In this document: positions 11,793 to 24,739 of the stretch, piece after piece | Layout of the letters: the number at the start of each line of letters is the position of its first letter | Numbering within the stretch: position 1 is the stretch's first letter | NCBI GenBank assembly: GCA_030062745.1 | Contig: CP099852.1 | Location: 20,482,266-20,546,265, forward strand | Direction of reading: 5' to 3' | DNA from: Capitulum mitella | Lineage: Eukaryota; Arthropoda; Thecostraca; Pollicipedomorpha; Pollicipedidae | DNA: 64,000 nt | Program-made: the position numbers and the translations under genes | The notes under the pieces: model-generated | Seen by the model: the letters and a program-made list of their open reading frames with translations, nothing else | Told to the model about the DNA's origin: nothing | Databases searched by the model: none

Positions 11793-12494
11793 ATCATTGT
11801 TATCATAGTTTGATTCCCTTCGCCCAGCTTCACTTAAAAGCCGTGATTGTTGGTGTCGTACCCTGTGCTGTATATTACTGCTGAGAGCGTCCAGTCCTGG
11901 GTGCCTGGGCATTCGTGCGAAGACTGCTATGTTCATAGGCGGCGGTACGGAGGAGCAGAGATCGGCGCTGCGCCCTCAGTTCCCTGCCTCCCCCCCCCCC
12001 GCCCAACTGGCAAAATTTCACATTAATCCAATGACATTGCATGGAAAGAAATGGCTTAGAAGGTGGCCTGAGTTGGTGCAGTCCTTGCCAGAACACGTTC
12101 CATTGCTACTGGCTTGTTCAATGGTAAATACCTTAAGATATGGTCTGCAGCCATAAAGACGAGACATGAGGCGATGGCAATGGGAGCGCTCACCAGACGA
12201 CCGAAACGTTTCCGAGACGTTTAACACGGCACACACAGATGGATGGATAGGGCGACGATCCAGTGCCCCGACGCCGGCAGCCACTCACTTCCAGTGTTTG
12301 AGTATGCGGCATGAGCTGCCGACTAGCCAACATGACGACGTTGCCGTCACCGCTCGCTTCCCAAACCACGCACTTCTGCAGTCGCAGTCCCCGGAGACTT
12401 CCGCCATTTTGGCGCGTGTCCGGCCAAACCGGACAAAACCGGCTCGAGCCGGCTCGAGCCGCAGCGTCACAACCCGGCGCCCGGCGTCCGCCAA

Positions 12495-15400
12495 TCACTG
12501 CTCGTCCTCGAACCGTCTAAAGCCGGCCGCCTTGGCCACCAATCCGAGGTCGTTGCGCAGCACGCCGAACGGCGCCGCCGACGCTGACTGGCTGCCGGCC
12601 GTCGAGCCTGGCGCCGCCTGTCGGTGGCCGGCCGAACCGTTGCCGGCTTCCCCGTTGGTCAGGCTGCCGTTTGTGCCGTTGAGACCACCGGAGAACGAGG
12701 ACTCGGTAGTGCTCTGCGGCGGGCAAAACCGGCGTCATTCGCAGAAACGGGTACCAGCGGAACGATATGGCTTCATGAATCCGTCTCGACCCATCAGACG
12801 ACAGGTATCCAGTGTCCGTCTAACCAATTGTGCCGTGTCCAATATTTTGACACCTGTCTGGGCTGAACTCAAGACTGGACGTCTCAGCCCACGTGGCTGA
12901 ATGTCTAGCTACCCAAAGAAAACATGCAAAATAGTGAATTGTTCCGTAGAAATCAAAGTGCCACAGCCGATGGCATGACGAATATAACATACCCTCTAGG
13001 AAACACCAGTAGTATTAAGATTAATCCAGTCATGATTCAGTCGAGAATACGGTGAAATATTCAACACCCCGGGTCTACCGGAAGAGAAGAAAATCAGAGG
13101 ATTCGTCTAGGTCAGTCACTTTGTCCCGCTCTATTATCCCGGGATCAACCACTCGCTTGTAGCTGCGGTTCTCCAGCTGTACCTCCTGCAGGTTCTTGGG
13201 GTTCGCCTCTCGCAGAAAGTGGTTGGGATTCCCAGCCTGGATATAAATTCTCTAGGTTTATATTTTGCTGTGAGATTCTCGAACCGAACCCACCTAAGGC
13301 TCTCGAGATTCATTTTCCACCGCCGGCTGGGGTTCTCAAACTGGGCTCACCTGCAGGTTCTCGAGGTTCATCTCGCGCAGGTAGCTGGGGTTCTCGAAGC
13401 TGATCCTGTCGCCGTTGGCAGCCTTTCGCCGCTTGCGGCGGTACAGCCACACGCCGGCCAGCATGAGCGCCATCACCAGCAGCAGCACCAGCACAACCGC
13501 CAGCACCGTGCCAGTGCCGATGTAGTAGTCTGACGGTGCGCAACACAGGTGAGGTCTGAGCGGAGTTATGACGTCACATCTCATCGTCATCATATCAGCT
13601 ATCTCACAGCCGCAGGACAAAAGATGACGTGCAGCGCTGTGACGCCGTCGCAGATTGACAAAGGTTGACAATGGAGACGCATCAAAGTGGGCAAAGAAGC
13701 TGGAGTTCAGGCAAAATCTACAGAAGTGAAGCTGTTGAAAATAAAACGGCATCGCAAGCAGCAAATCTTACTCGTACGTGAATTTCGCACCCAACAAGTT
13801 ATGTTGTGAGCGGAACAATGCGAAACGGCATCGCGCCATCTTGTGCCAAAAGGAGTCAAACAAGCATCACAAGCCTGTCGCGAAGAATCGCGACACCGCA
13901 CACAGCCGTTCCCATCGTTCTCTCCAGAACGACTTCTCCCGCTTCTCGACACGCGCGGGCCCTCACCCACAGCTCCGACGGCACCCAGAGGCCGCACTCA
14001 CTGTCCGTGCTCTCGGACGAGACGAAGATGCGACCCGGTACGAACAGCACGGGCGCCGTCAGCTGGCTGGAGCCGTAGTGGTTGCCGGACTTGACGGCGC
14101 ACTCGTACTCGACGCCGGCGCGCAGCCGCGAGATGCGGAGGGAGGTGGACCGCGTGTCGTTCCGCGACGAGACCTTGTCGCCGGGCGCCCTCCAGTAGAC
14201 CCTGCGGGGAGGGGTGTCGACTGAATGCTTCGGTCTTGTCCGAGACAGCATCGATGTCTCGGTTCGGTCCGAAAGTAAAGTACTGCAACTGAGCTGCGTC
14301 AGAAGTGACTCTGGGTCTTTTGCCTGAAACGCCGTCAATGCCCAGTAGCTAAATGGCTGCAGGTCATTCCGACACAACAAAGGGGGCGGGGAAGTCAGGG
14401 GCAGCGGTGTCCGCTGCGACACGGACGGTATACGTGTCAAGATAACAAGTGAAAAGTTTTCGTCAGTCATCTCACCGGTAAACAGTTTCCTCCTCTGCTG
14501 CCTACGATGGTCAGGACTCCCTCGCGCATGTTGACCATCGCTATCGCTCACAGTTTACCTGATTTCATCTGCTATACTTTGGGCGCACTGGAAATTCGTT
14601 CAGTTTTGGCGGCCAACCAAGTCGGCTTGCGGCTGACAGTTTTTGTAAAGGACGATTCTAATTTCACCCTGTCACGTGCTTAAGCGTACATCATTTATTT
14701 GCCCATTCTGCCCACTCTGTTCCAGGAGGGCTAGACGGTATGGCCGATTCCCGGCGGGGGAGGGGGGTGGATTCGGCCCCCACTGAGATCTCGAGAACCA
14801 CTCGTCCGATTTCATCACAACAAAAGGCAGTCGATTTGCCATGAGGTAAAGTACATTTTTTAAAAGGAAGTTTTCAAAATTTCGAAAAGGGTGGGTATAG
14901 GGGGGCAAAAAATCAAAATGGAGGATATTTTTGATGAAATTGGCATAAATCGAGACATTATGGGTGGGGCTTTACCGTTGATCATACATCTGAAGTTTTC
15001 AGAAAATTCATAGGCGTTCACAGAGTTTGAAAAATAGGAGGATTAGTTTTTCAGCAACTTAATGAATAAAAAAGGCAAAAACCTTTTTTGGGCTTCTGCT
15101 GCTCATGTTATGCTAAAGAAGTATAAATCGTATTACAATGCTTATATAATGCTAGCATAGGCGGTGCCAAGGACATGAAAAATGGAGAACTGTCATGGGT
15201 CGCATGTTCTTCAGATCAACTCTTGACCTTTGACCTTAAATGACCTCCAGTGACCTTGTAGCCACTTGGAATGATCTCGTGTGCATTTAATATCGTCTGC
15301 AAACGTTTTCAATGATTTGAATTCACTCGATTTCAAAAATTTCATTTTAGGACCACTGTGATATAGAGTACGCGCACTGACACTTTAGGTCACAGTTCCG

Positions 15401-16132
15401 TGACCCGACCCGATATCAAGCTGAGACCTGATACACAAGCAGACGGCCCCATTCGACGTCGTATATATCCCGAGTTTGGCATTTCAAAAAGTTGCACCGA
15501 AATTATTATTATAAAACCAAAATTTGACTTTTGACCTTGACCTGACCTTGTAAAGTGATCTCAGATGACCAAAATTGTATTTGCGCGTTGCCCGACTATT
15601 AAGCTATACGTCCACACAAAATTTTAAGTTCTATCTTAAAAACGCTAGTTTCGACAGTCATTTACCTTTTACTCTCAACAGGGTCAAAAATGGCCTGAGG
15701 TGCCTCCCAAAAACGTTGCCTGGCTCCGCCCCTGAGCAAAAACGACGTTTTTAAACGTCCTTTACAAAAACGAATTTCAAAATTTTGTCACAGTACGTGG
15801 AGAGAATAGCTAGGAAAAGTCACCGCGTTTTGTGAAGCTGCGTCAAAAATCCTGGAATTGGCAAGCAAAAAATCTGAGGGGGGCGGATCCAACCCCTCGC
15901 CGGGAATAGGGCTAAAGTCGGACTTAACGTTGACGCACGCATCGCCAAAAGTCAGACTAGTCGCAACGCCGTTGGCAAGACCAACGAGAACACACCAATG
16001 CTGGCCGCTTCCTTACACACCTGTAAACTTCCACCTTGTCAGCATTCTTCGGCGGAGGATCCCAACGCACCCTGACGTCATTGCTGCTGACAGCCTCGAC
16101 GCGCACATTCACCGGCGGGCCCGGCAGTACAG
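12495..16132 (-). CDS. Single-pass membrane receptor with fibronectin type III domain and NPxY tail (last four exons)
   Basis: Four exons read on the minus strand: 16132-16021, 14201-14002, 13529-13351 and 12713-12495 (stop at 12497-12495). All introns are GT/AG and the phases join exactly (1, 1, 0). Exons one and two form one FN3 domain, from PGPPVNVRVEAVSSNDVRVR and WDPPPKNADKVEVYR through VYWRAPGDK, LRISRLRAGVEYECAV to LTAPVLF. A short stalk (RIFVSSESTD) leads to a ~24-residue transmembrane segment (VLAVVLVLLLVMALMLAGVW) with a basic stop-transfer YRRKRRK. The tail carries SFENPSYL, an NPxY endocytic/PTB-type motif, then a Gly/Ser/Asn-rich 72-residue final exon ending FRRFEDEQ. The gene continues upstream, and I could not find further exons. 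There is no kinase or phosphatase domain and I do not recognise the family; cell-adhesion or lipoprotein-type receptors are possible. Confidence 0.85.
13085..13350 (-). repeat. Decayed tandem copies of the transmembrane-exon 3' end
   Basis: Immediately downstream of the donor of the transmembrane exon, the intron holds two to four degenerate copies of its last ~50 bases, including the donor. On the minus strand a second copy reads AACCCCAGCCGGCGGTGG then ATGAATCTCGAGAGCCTTAG followed by GTGGGT, a third is more decayed, and further ones contain CCCAAGAACCTGCAGGAG and GAGAACCGCAGCTACAAG. The splice phase shows these are skipped if the exon chain given for the gene is right. Confidence 0.65.
14722..15911 (+). 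mobile_element. piggyBac-like MITE, copy A (in the receptor gene intron)
   Basis: About 1.19 kb, aligned along its length with the copy at 47896-49105. The left end begins inside the element (AGGAGGGCTAGACGGTATGG), so the outermost terminal repeat is lost. The right end reads CCGGGAATAGGG followed by CTAA, a decayed TTAA. It contains the internal TTGACCTTTGACCT block. Confidence 0.75.
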
Positions 16133-16207
16133 CTGAAACACGTGACAATGACGTCACGAGGCGGCAGACGTCATCAACATCTAGCGATAGCAATAAACGA
16201 ACACGCA

Positions 16208-17416
16208 GGAGGGCGGAGTGCTAGACGGTATGGCCGATTCCCGGCAGGGGGGGGGGGGCGGTTTCGGCCCCCCCCTGAGATCTTGAGAACTACTTGGCCG
16301 ATTTCATCGCAACAAACGGCAATCGATTTGCCGTGACGTGTACTACATTTTTTTTTAAATTTTCAAAATTTCGAAATTTGTGGATACAGGGGGGCAAAAA
16401 TGTCAAAATGAGAGGTACTTTTGGGCTTCTTATAACTCCGTTGTTTATCGACCGATTTCGATGAAACTGGCATGAATCGAGAGATTACGGATAGGGCTTT
16501 CACCATGGGTCCACAAATCTGAAATTTTGAGAAAATTCATAGGGGTTCACAGGGTTTCAAAAATAGGAGGATTAGTTTTCTAACAACCGGATGAACAAAA
16601 GAGGCAAACACCCTTTTTTGGCTTCTGCTAGTCATATTATACTAAAGAGGTACAAATCGCATTGCAATGTTTGTATAATGTTAGCACAGGCGGTGCCAGG
16701 GACATGAAAAAGGGGGAACTGTCATGGTCATACGTTTCTCAGATCAACTTGTGACCTTTGACCTTAAATGACCTCCAGTGCCCTTGGGGTCACTTGGAAT
16801 GATCTCCTATGCATTTAGTATTATCTTTAAACGTTTTCAATCGTTTGAATTCACTCCATTTCAAAAATTTCATTTTATGGCTATTGCGATATTGGGTACG
16901 CCCACTGACATTTTAGGTCATAGCTCCGTGACCCGACCTGATATCAAGCTGAAACTTGGTACACAAGTAGAAGGCACCCTTCTACGTAATATGTATTCCG
17001 GGTTTTGCATTTGAAGAAACGGCGCTGAAATTATTGCAAAAAAACAAATTTTGACTTTTGACTTTGACCTGACCTTGTAAAATGACCTCAGGTGAACAAA
17101 ATTTTATCTGCCCATGGCCCAACTATTTACCAATACATCCATATAAAGTTTTAAGTTCTATCTTAAAAACTCTGTTTTTGGCAGACATTTTCCTTGTACC
17201 CTTAACATGGCCAAAAATGGCATGAGGTGCCTCCCAAAAACGTTGCCTGACTCCGCCCCTGAGCAAAGTAGAATTTTGAAATTGTGTCACGGCACGTAGA
17301 AAGAATAGCTAGGAAAAGTAACCAAGTTTCGTGAAGCTGCGTTAAAAAGCCTGGAACTGGCAAGCAAAAAACCCGAGGGGGGGCGGATTCCGCCCCCCCC
17401 CCTGCCGGGAATAGGG
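16208..17416 (+). mobile_element. piggyBac-like MITE, copy B
   Basis: About 1.2 kb, same family and orientation as copy A. The left terminus is slightly truncated. The right end has the subterminal run GGGGGGCGGATTCCGCCCCC then CCGGGAATAGGG and an intact TTAA (17417-17420). No transposase is encoded; the one short plus-strand open frame inside looks random. Confidence 0.8.
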
Positions 17417-17420
17417 TTAA

Positions 17421-20400
17421 GGAAGGGGCCATGAGCTCAGTATGAACTGAAATCATACCAAAACCACCTGCTAGGAAGACGATGTGCAATTTTTCACAAA
17501 AAATGGGGGCCTGGGGGAGCGGGCCTTTTGGGCTGCACCGGTGATCGGCCTGCATTAGGCAACGGAATTCTTCACAGCTGATTTTACATCTGTTCCACAC
17601 CTTTCTAAACAAGAAAAAAATTGCTAGTTCATGTCGGGGCACCGAGTTAGGTATGACGTCATTCTCGAGGCCTTCCAAGTCGATTTTCCAGATCTGTGCT
17701 ACGTTTGGACTTCTTTCTCAGTTTTAGGAAAGATTGAATTAGTTTAATTCGAGTCACACTGCTATTTGAAAGACCAGCGACGTTCCCGCGTTCAAGAGGT
17801 CATTTACTATCTCGCCTCAAAATGCATCTGATGAATGGATGGTGAAGACGATTAGCCAACATTGCAATACGCTTTTTCAGATAAGAGTCATAGGCGTACT
17901 GTGAAATTTTGTGGGCGATGTTAACGTTATGCACGGTGAAAGTTAGCGTTCAATATGCCTGTTGTTTCATCAACTGCATAGTTCATTCGACGTTGCATGG
18001 ATTTAAAGTCAACTGTTGTTGAATGAACTGACAGCGTTTTATTTTGGACTTCATTTCTCCGTTTCATTTGGGTTTTACCTCTCGCTCTTATGTTTTCATG
18101 TTCGCAATGCTTACTGAACAGACGAGAAAGGGTACAAGTATCAGCCGCGGCACACGACTATCAGTCGCTATCTTGTCGTGGCATGTCGTGGCATAGGCGC
18201 AGGGAAAGTCGACGCTAAATATCCTTGTTTCACCAGTCGCATACTCTCTTCGACGTTCGACGATTTTCTCCGTTTCATTTGGGTTTCATCTTATGCGCTT
18301 ACGTTCTCATGTTCGCAGTGCCCACGGAATAGACGAGAAAGGGCACAAGTGTCATAGTGGCGAATACAACGATCCATCCGAACCTACTTTTGCTCTTTTG
18401 GGCTAGGTCAGCGAAATTCAGGTCCAGGTATAACCATCCCATGGATTAGACACAAGGGCGCCGGGACATCTGCGGCGACCGCATGTCTTTCCGGAATTGG
18501 CGGCACACTAAACGGAGCCAGCTCACCAGGCCCTCGCTCGTTGCCGGCGGGACGCCGACAGCGTGGGTGTCCCAGCACGGCGAGACCCTCCAGGACCGAA
18601 ATAGACGAGCACGGTGCGGCGGCAGCGGTCCCCACTTTGACGCGGCCGGTTTGAAAGGGTCGAGGCTTTCTATGCTAAAACAGCGTATCGGCGACAACGG
18701 CACCGAAAACGCTCGCCAATTTCTGAAGTAAAGCGGCCTCGGCTTTCGTCATCTCGAAGTTTTTTTGGATCAGACGTATTAGGAGTTAAACAAATGCCTT
18801 CGAAGATACAGAACTGAAAGATGGGTGTGTATGTACAGCCATTTGGGACGGCTGTGGGCGACAAAACAAACCTTATCTTTCTCCAGAGGGAGAGGAACCC
18901 AGTGACACCCTGCTTTGTTCAGTACTGAAAAGACGGCCATCGAGGTCAGTTGCGTTGTCCCGTGCCTGGGTGTTGTCTGCGGGTGCATCATTGCTGCGGC
19001 AGTTGGAAGGTCGAAACATTTTTAGGGCCATGGTGTTCCGTCCCTATGTCGTGATTTACCTTGCGCTACTTCTGACCGGTTTCAGATAGAATCATAACAT
19101 AAAACTTTCCTTCTTTTTCGGACGTGCGCTGTACGTCTCTGAAGGTCTTATCCTTACCAAAGACAGATCCAGGAAAGGGATTTGGGAAGCATGTATGGCA
19201 ATTTCCAGAAATATTGCAGACTGTACATTCTATAGTTTATCTTTGATTTTATGTTAAGTACGGAACCTTTGTTGCAATGAAGTTATCTCTTTTGATATAT
19301 TGTAACGGCAACGACAAATCCTAAGAAACAAAAATGGGCAACCTGTACATGGCTTTTCGAAATATGCCCAATAAACGTTTCAGCAAATCAGACGAATGCA
19401 ATATGTTGTGCTGTAATAACGTAGTAGGCGTTGTTTGATAAGTTACGACTATCGCTCGAAACAAGTGACTTTTATTTCGAAAGACAGCTTTTATTTCGAC
19501 AAGTCGAGGAATGATAAACATGGGCACCTTCATCGTCGTCAAAATCAGTAACGATCCTCCTACTTCTCTACATTCGTTTCGCTTTCATTCGCTTGTTGTG
19601 CTCTTTAATCCGTGTTGATCTGGAGGCCAGGTTCTGCTGGGAAAAGGCAAAAACGGCAATCAGGCTCGAATAAAATGTTTCAGATGATTCGGTAAGTACT
19701 GGTATTTTCACCTTCACTCCGTCCCCTGACAGCATAGAACTCATGCTGTTATCATTTTAGCATGTCATTTCTCATTCTTCTTATTGCATTATTCATTTAA
19801 CACTCCCCTTATCTGGTATATTTGCAGTGTGTAGATATACCGAGTGTTAAAAAAGTAAACCAAAAACACAATTGATACAAAATAGCTTTGCAAAGCTACG
19901 GCTATTCTATGTCAAAAGTGACGTATTTTGCGCACCCAGGGATTCGAAGCAGGTGATATCGATGGAGTCCATTATGAAGCTTACGGCTTGAGTTTACCGG
20001 AATGCAACTCGGTATGTATGCATGTATCTGCTGTGAGTGTGGATGCTTCAGCATCTTCGTGCAGTTGACCACAGAGGTGCAAAAAATCCTAAACTGTCAG
20101 AAACCAAATCTGTTTCGGCAAAATCTATCACAAAACCCATGGCACAGCCTATCCAAACACCGTCACAAATATGACAGTAGTTTGAAGGCAAAAGCTAACT
20201 GCTCGTGTTAAAACCGAAGCAGAGGAAAAGGAAGGGTTTTTGCAGCGGGTCTTTCAGCGACCTAGAACTAGATTGAGAGTGTCATCGGTAACAGGAATAT
20301 CTGTCATAGTGCTGGTATCTTATTGAAATATAAAACTGAGGACCTGGTTTTGAACGTAATTTCGCATGTCGACATTTTCTGTAACCGCTGACATGAAATC

Positions 20401-21700
20401 CTGAAAATCCTCAGCCTGTCAAAAATTGTAATAATGCCTTCAGAAGCCGGTACTCTGTCATACGCAGGTGAGTTGGCTGTTTGTTTGCACCTCTGGTTAG
20501 TCATGCCGTGTGACGTGTGGAACTGTATTTTTTGTTGTCTTTTTGTATTCATTGTATTTTTTGTTTTTGTTTTATCGATCTTTGTTTTATCCATCTTTTA
20601 ATCAGTAGGCAATTTATCTTGTTCATCTTGTTGTTGTGGATTGTTTTGAATGTAATTAAGGAATGGGAGCTTCTTAAAACCTCTTTGCAGTTACAACTGG
20701 ATCTGGACGTGTCGGTTTCCTTTTTCTGTCTACCACCACAATATAAGAGCACATCGCATCGAGTCATTAGCTGCCTGTCAAGGAATATGGCTACTACCGG
20801 AACCCTAAATGCACAAGCCGCCTGGCGATTCTGAACGCGATGAATGTAGGGGTTCTTGTTCTTTTTAAAATATCCATTAGCTAAATAATGAGGCTCTCTA
20901 TTGCTTGCAGAGCTTTCTGCAGGCTTCTCCCCGTGAAACTGCAAGCGAACCCGGGTATCATTGTCGCAGTTTGGAATATTGGTAAGTGTCCAATGATCGA
21001 ATTACTGACGTCGAAATGGTCTTGATTAGCAATCGTGCTTTAGGCATGATGATTGGATTAATCAACCTTCAGTATGTTAGATTGAAAAGATATGAAACAC
21101 GTATTTCCTGTGGAATGCTTGTGGTTCACGGGGCCCGAAAAACCAGCACAGCCTCAGCGGAAATGTTCGCCGGCTGGCGCATAATCTTGCTAACATCATT
21201 CTACTAGTGAAATCAAAAACAAATCGTGTATATGTTGTAGCTTATTCTGCTATCGGTTCCACCATTGAAGTCAGATATCAAATGTAAGATGTCTTCATCA
21301 TCGCCAGTTCAATGCGGCAGTTTCCGAAATCATTCTTAACTGGATCAGATATCATCTTAACGTGATGATCCCTTTCATAAGCAATTACTTTTTCTTTCGA
21401 AGTCTAATGGTACCAAAATCAAAGTAAAGCGCCCGAGGGCGCTGCGGCGCACGGCTGCACAGCCGGTGGCCATCCGTTGCGGAAAATTTCATGAACTTCT
21501 TACGAGCGGATTCAAAGTTCGATAAGATGTGGCACGAACGAGAAGAACACTCGGGCTTTACCACAGCGAGGAAAGCTAGGGAGACTCATCTTTTTGGCTT
21601 TCTGAAATGCATTCTCTAATTCCAAAATCTGCATTAAATTTGACATTCTGTCTTCCTGGACAGCAAACGATAATATCAAAGCTCTTATGTTAATTTGTTT
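17421..21700. other. Non-coding stretch
   Basis: Apart from the duplication at 18.0-18.4 kb I see no supported gene. The GC-rich interval 18.45-18.70 kb has minus-strand frames open for 75-85 codons (for example 18408-18635), but no splice sites or family motifs support them. Upstream exons of the FN3 receptor could lie here unrecognised. Confidence 0.5.
17965..18355 (+). repeat. Two-copy tandem duplication, period ~210 bp
   Basis: A block containing TCTCCGTTTCATTTGGGTTT, then ATGTTCGCAATGC and AGACGAGAAAGGG around 18055-18135 recurs with substitutions around 18268-18345. The preceding TTCGACGTT segments also match (about 17988 and 18249). Non-coding. Confidence 0.6.
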
Positions 21701-21795
21701 TTTCCGTTTCAGAAAACTTTTCGGGGCCACCAGCACGCCCGGTCGCTCGTCCTGCCCTCGCTTCGCCGGCGCGGCTTCTTCAAGTTCCGCGTGCG

Positions 21796-21886
21796 ATGAG
21801 CGCTGCGCGCCGTTCGACCGTTCATTTGCATCGTTTATTGATTGTACTTGGCATGGTTTTCGTCCTTTTTTGTGCTGCACATACAG
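21796..21886 (+). CDS. Candidate first coding exon with signal peptide
   Basis: An ATG at 21796 opens 30 codons reading MSAARRSTVHLHR followed by a hydrophobic core LLIVLGMVFVLFCAAHT, then a consensus-like donor (ACATACAG then GTATGC at 21887). A basic start, a 12-14 residue hydrophobic stretch and a small-residue end are the layout of a secretory signal peptide. A good acceptor (pyrimidine tract then CAG at 21710-21712) precedes it. I found no downstream exon, so this is a candidate only; an overlapping minus-strand frame is also open. Confidence 0.3.
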
Positions 21887-21999
21887 GTATGCGGACGGAG
21901 ACAGTATTATTACAATGTTTGGGTATGGAAAGTAGCGAAACACGGGATTTAGGGAAATGACACCCCAAAAAAACAAAATTTTGAGAGAAATCTTGGGAA

Positions 22000-23905
22000 A
22001 TGAACCTGGACCCGCGCAGCCACACAGTAGAGGGCGTAGATATCACTAGATTCGATCTAATGTTCTCGCTTTACAGCCAGGAGGCGGGTAAAAGAAAGCT
22101 CTTGTCATGTTCTCAGTTTAGTAGCGAAGTTATTTCAATGCTTTTGATGACGTGCATGCAGACGTCGGGAGTCGGATGCAGCCACGACTGAGAGGAGAGT
22201 TGGGTATGGAGCATTGACAGAGGAACGAGTCTCAGTGGGAGGCGGAGCACCTTGCCTTATCCACTGCCTCACAGACGACTTCTCATCCTGCTCTTTAACC
22301 TGCCGGCTCTTTGTTGAAAACGGACGCGCTAGTCTTATGCTCATCGCCTGGAAGAAATAGTCCTTTCCAGGTCCCTCATTCAAGTTTTGATGAAAACATA
22401 CAGAAACGTTGTTCACTGAAACGTCTGAGACACAACAGTCATTTGATAACCAGTAATCTATGGCACTGGCAGCATGCAGCGAAGCATTTCATGTAAGATA
22501 TTCATGAACTCGTCCGGTCCCACAATAGGAAGTTGGGCAAGACAAATAATGGAGCTGGTTACTGGCGAGGGCTGATACGTCCAAACATCCTCGAACATTA
22601 TAATCAGGGAATGACCCCCACGTCAGACTTTCTGGGACCCTTCCGCTATTGTCTACCACTCACTGGACGTCAGGATTTTCACTTACGCGCTGGTCGAGAA
22701 GGATAGTTACCACACAGAGCCCATTTTTCTCCCAATCAAGACGAAGCAACGAAAAAAGGGCGACTTTGTAACCCGTGTCAATCGTATTCTATCCATGTAT
22801 CATTTGACCATTTCAGGTCAAAGTGTGACCTCTCAAGTCACCTGGACAGAGAGGGAGCTTCCTATCGCTTGCGGCCTCCGTCGTCATCGTTGTAGTTCTT
22901 TTGCATGTCTTCTTCGAATTATGCTTTAAAACGTAAACAGTTATCAATCACTGACATTACAAACAACAGATACCATGGAACTGCTCAAAGTCAACTTGTG
23001 GTAGTACAAGTCAGCAGTGTCACTTGTTCCAAATGCACCTAAAAATACCTAAATACACGTAAAAGCACCTAGAGACGGAAAGCAATTTCGACGTAGGACA
23101 AGGGCTTGCAAGTCCTTGGGAATGAATAGTCAGAACTCAGTGAGCAGACACGTTGCAGAAAACAACGTCGCACATGTGTAAAGGTTGTCAGTCCTACGCC
23201 GTAAAATTCAGTTTCCTAGCATGGGCTGTTTACCGGCGGTGTACGAAAAACCTTATGGGGCGAGACAACCATACTCCATCTGGCGAGGAATAACAGCATT
23301 TAGCGGTCCCCGTTGAAGGGTGCCCTGGTTAGGACGTACCTTGATTGATGATGTTCAGTAGGTAAGTGCTATTTTTTAGCCCAAATCAGGTATCTTTATC
23401 GTCTACGGAAGTTGGCCTGGAAATGCGCCTTCACGGAACCAAAGAAACGGATGACATGCCACTCGTCAGGAAGTCAGGTTTTCTTCCTAGCTGGAGTGAA
23501 GCAATTCCAGTTTGACTTCAGTCAGTGGTTGTGATATCTGTGCCCAAAACACTGAAGTATGTTCATCTGCCTTCGATGGCATGGATAGACATTGTGGACT
23601 GGAAGATTGGAGTGGTCTGGATCGAGCCTAAGCTCTGGACCCTTCTACTTTTCACACATTTTAGCATTAGGCATACGGCATTGACTGGAAAAGAAATGCT
23701 GCAGAATCCTATGGAGAATCTTGAAGGAATTTTGGCAAGCCACAGCAGTGTCTAGGCTGTTTAGACTTCTTTTTTATTGTTGGTTGGCTTAAGGCATTTC
23801 AAGAGCACATTACAAATACGGGTAATTCAGTAGTTATTTTCATGATTCTAAACAGAGATCCTGCCAGCCACCTCTTCTGAATACCATTAGTCACACCACC
23901 ACGTC
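22000..23905. other. Non-coding stretch
   Basis: No supported gene. A minus-strand frame at 22135-22416 is open for 93 codons and has an acceptor-like CAG inside it, but shows no recognisable domain. Confidence 0.5.
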
Positions 23906-23910
23906 CTCAC

Positions 23911-24730
23911 CGTTCATAACGCTGAAGATAGTGCGAGGTCCCCGCCTGGCTCGCGCGGCAGCCTCAGCTGCTGCACAGCTGCAAACAAAACTATTGTTAA
24001 AATGCGAGTTTTACATGGGAAGTGGAGAAGCAAATTAGGGAATCAATGCGTATGACATTGATGAAACGTTTTCGTTCACACTGAATATGCGCATTGTTTT
24101 GAAAATTCATAACGTCTTAGGCTGAGTTCATGCTCCATCCCATCATCGCATATAACCAACAACACGTCTTATCAGAATCACTGAAAGTAAATCAAGAAAA
24201 CTAATTGACACCAAAGCCACGATAACATTTTACCAACAATGCAATGGCAAAGGTAAAGTTTAAGAAAACCACCGATGTATGCGTATTGCCACACTGGTCA
24301 TACAGTGCTTAAGAGGAACTCCGAAGCGTGGGAAACAAAAAATCACCGACGAAGAAAGTCGTTTGAGATTACATTCAGAACAGAAACTTAACATCAGAAT
24401 ATTTTCTGTGCGCTTAAGGTGACTGCGACAGATATTTTCCCTATATTGTCCATCATGCACGTTCTTAATCGCAACGACATTGCGCTCTTTGAAAACCGTT
24501 TTGTGTTTATCGTACTCGTATGAACTTTTCTAGAAATGGATTTCAAACATTTAGCTTATTTGCTGCCTTTCTTAAGCTTAACATTTAAACTTATCTTAAA
24601 CTTAAACTACTAAAAGCTGTGTCATCCACAAACCGAATCTGGTTTATGGATCATGCTTATTCTACATATGCTTACCAAAGCACCAGCTCGTGACCTCGCA
24701 AGCCAGATCCCTGGCCGCCGAGGTCAGCTG
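23911..24730 (-). CDS. Candidate pair of short internal or terminal exons
   Basis: Two minus-strand segments have good splice borders: 24730-24676 (55 nt, acceptor CCACAG, donor GTAAGC) and 23978-23911 (68 nt, acceptor TTTGTTTGCAG, donor GTGAGG). Two reading frames stay compatible across the join. One runs open through both and gives a peptide with AAAEAAARARRGPRTIFS. The other meets TGA at 23916-23914 after ...PREPGGDLALSSAL. Both are GC-richer than their surroundings. No family is recognised. Confidence 0.3.
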
Positions 24731-24739
24731 CTGTGGCAG

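Noticed and set aside
18408..18703. GC-rich minus-strand frames
   Set aside because: No splice sites, domain or repeat support; overlapping frames are equally open.
22135..22416. 93-codon minus-strand frame with an internal acceptor-like site
   Set aside because: Composition is plausible but there is no donor partner, motif or neighbouring exon.
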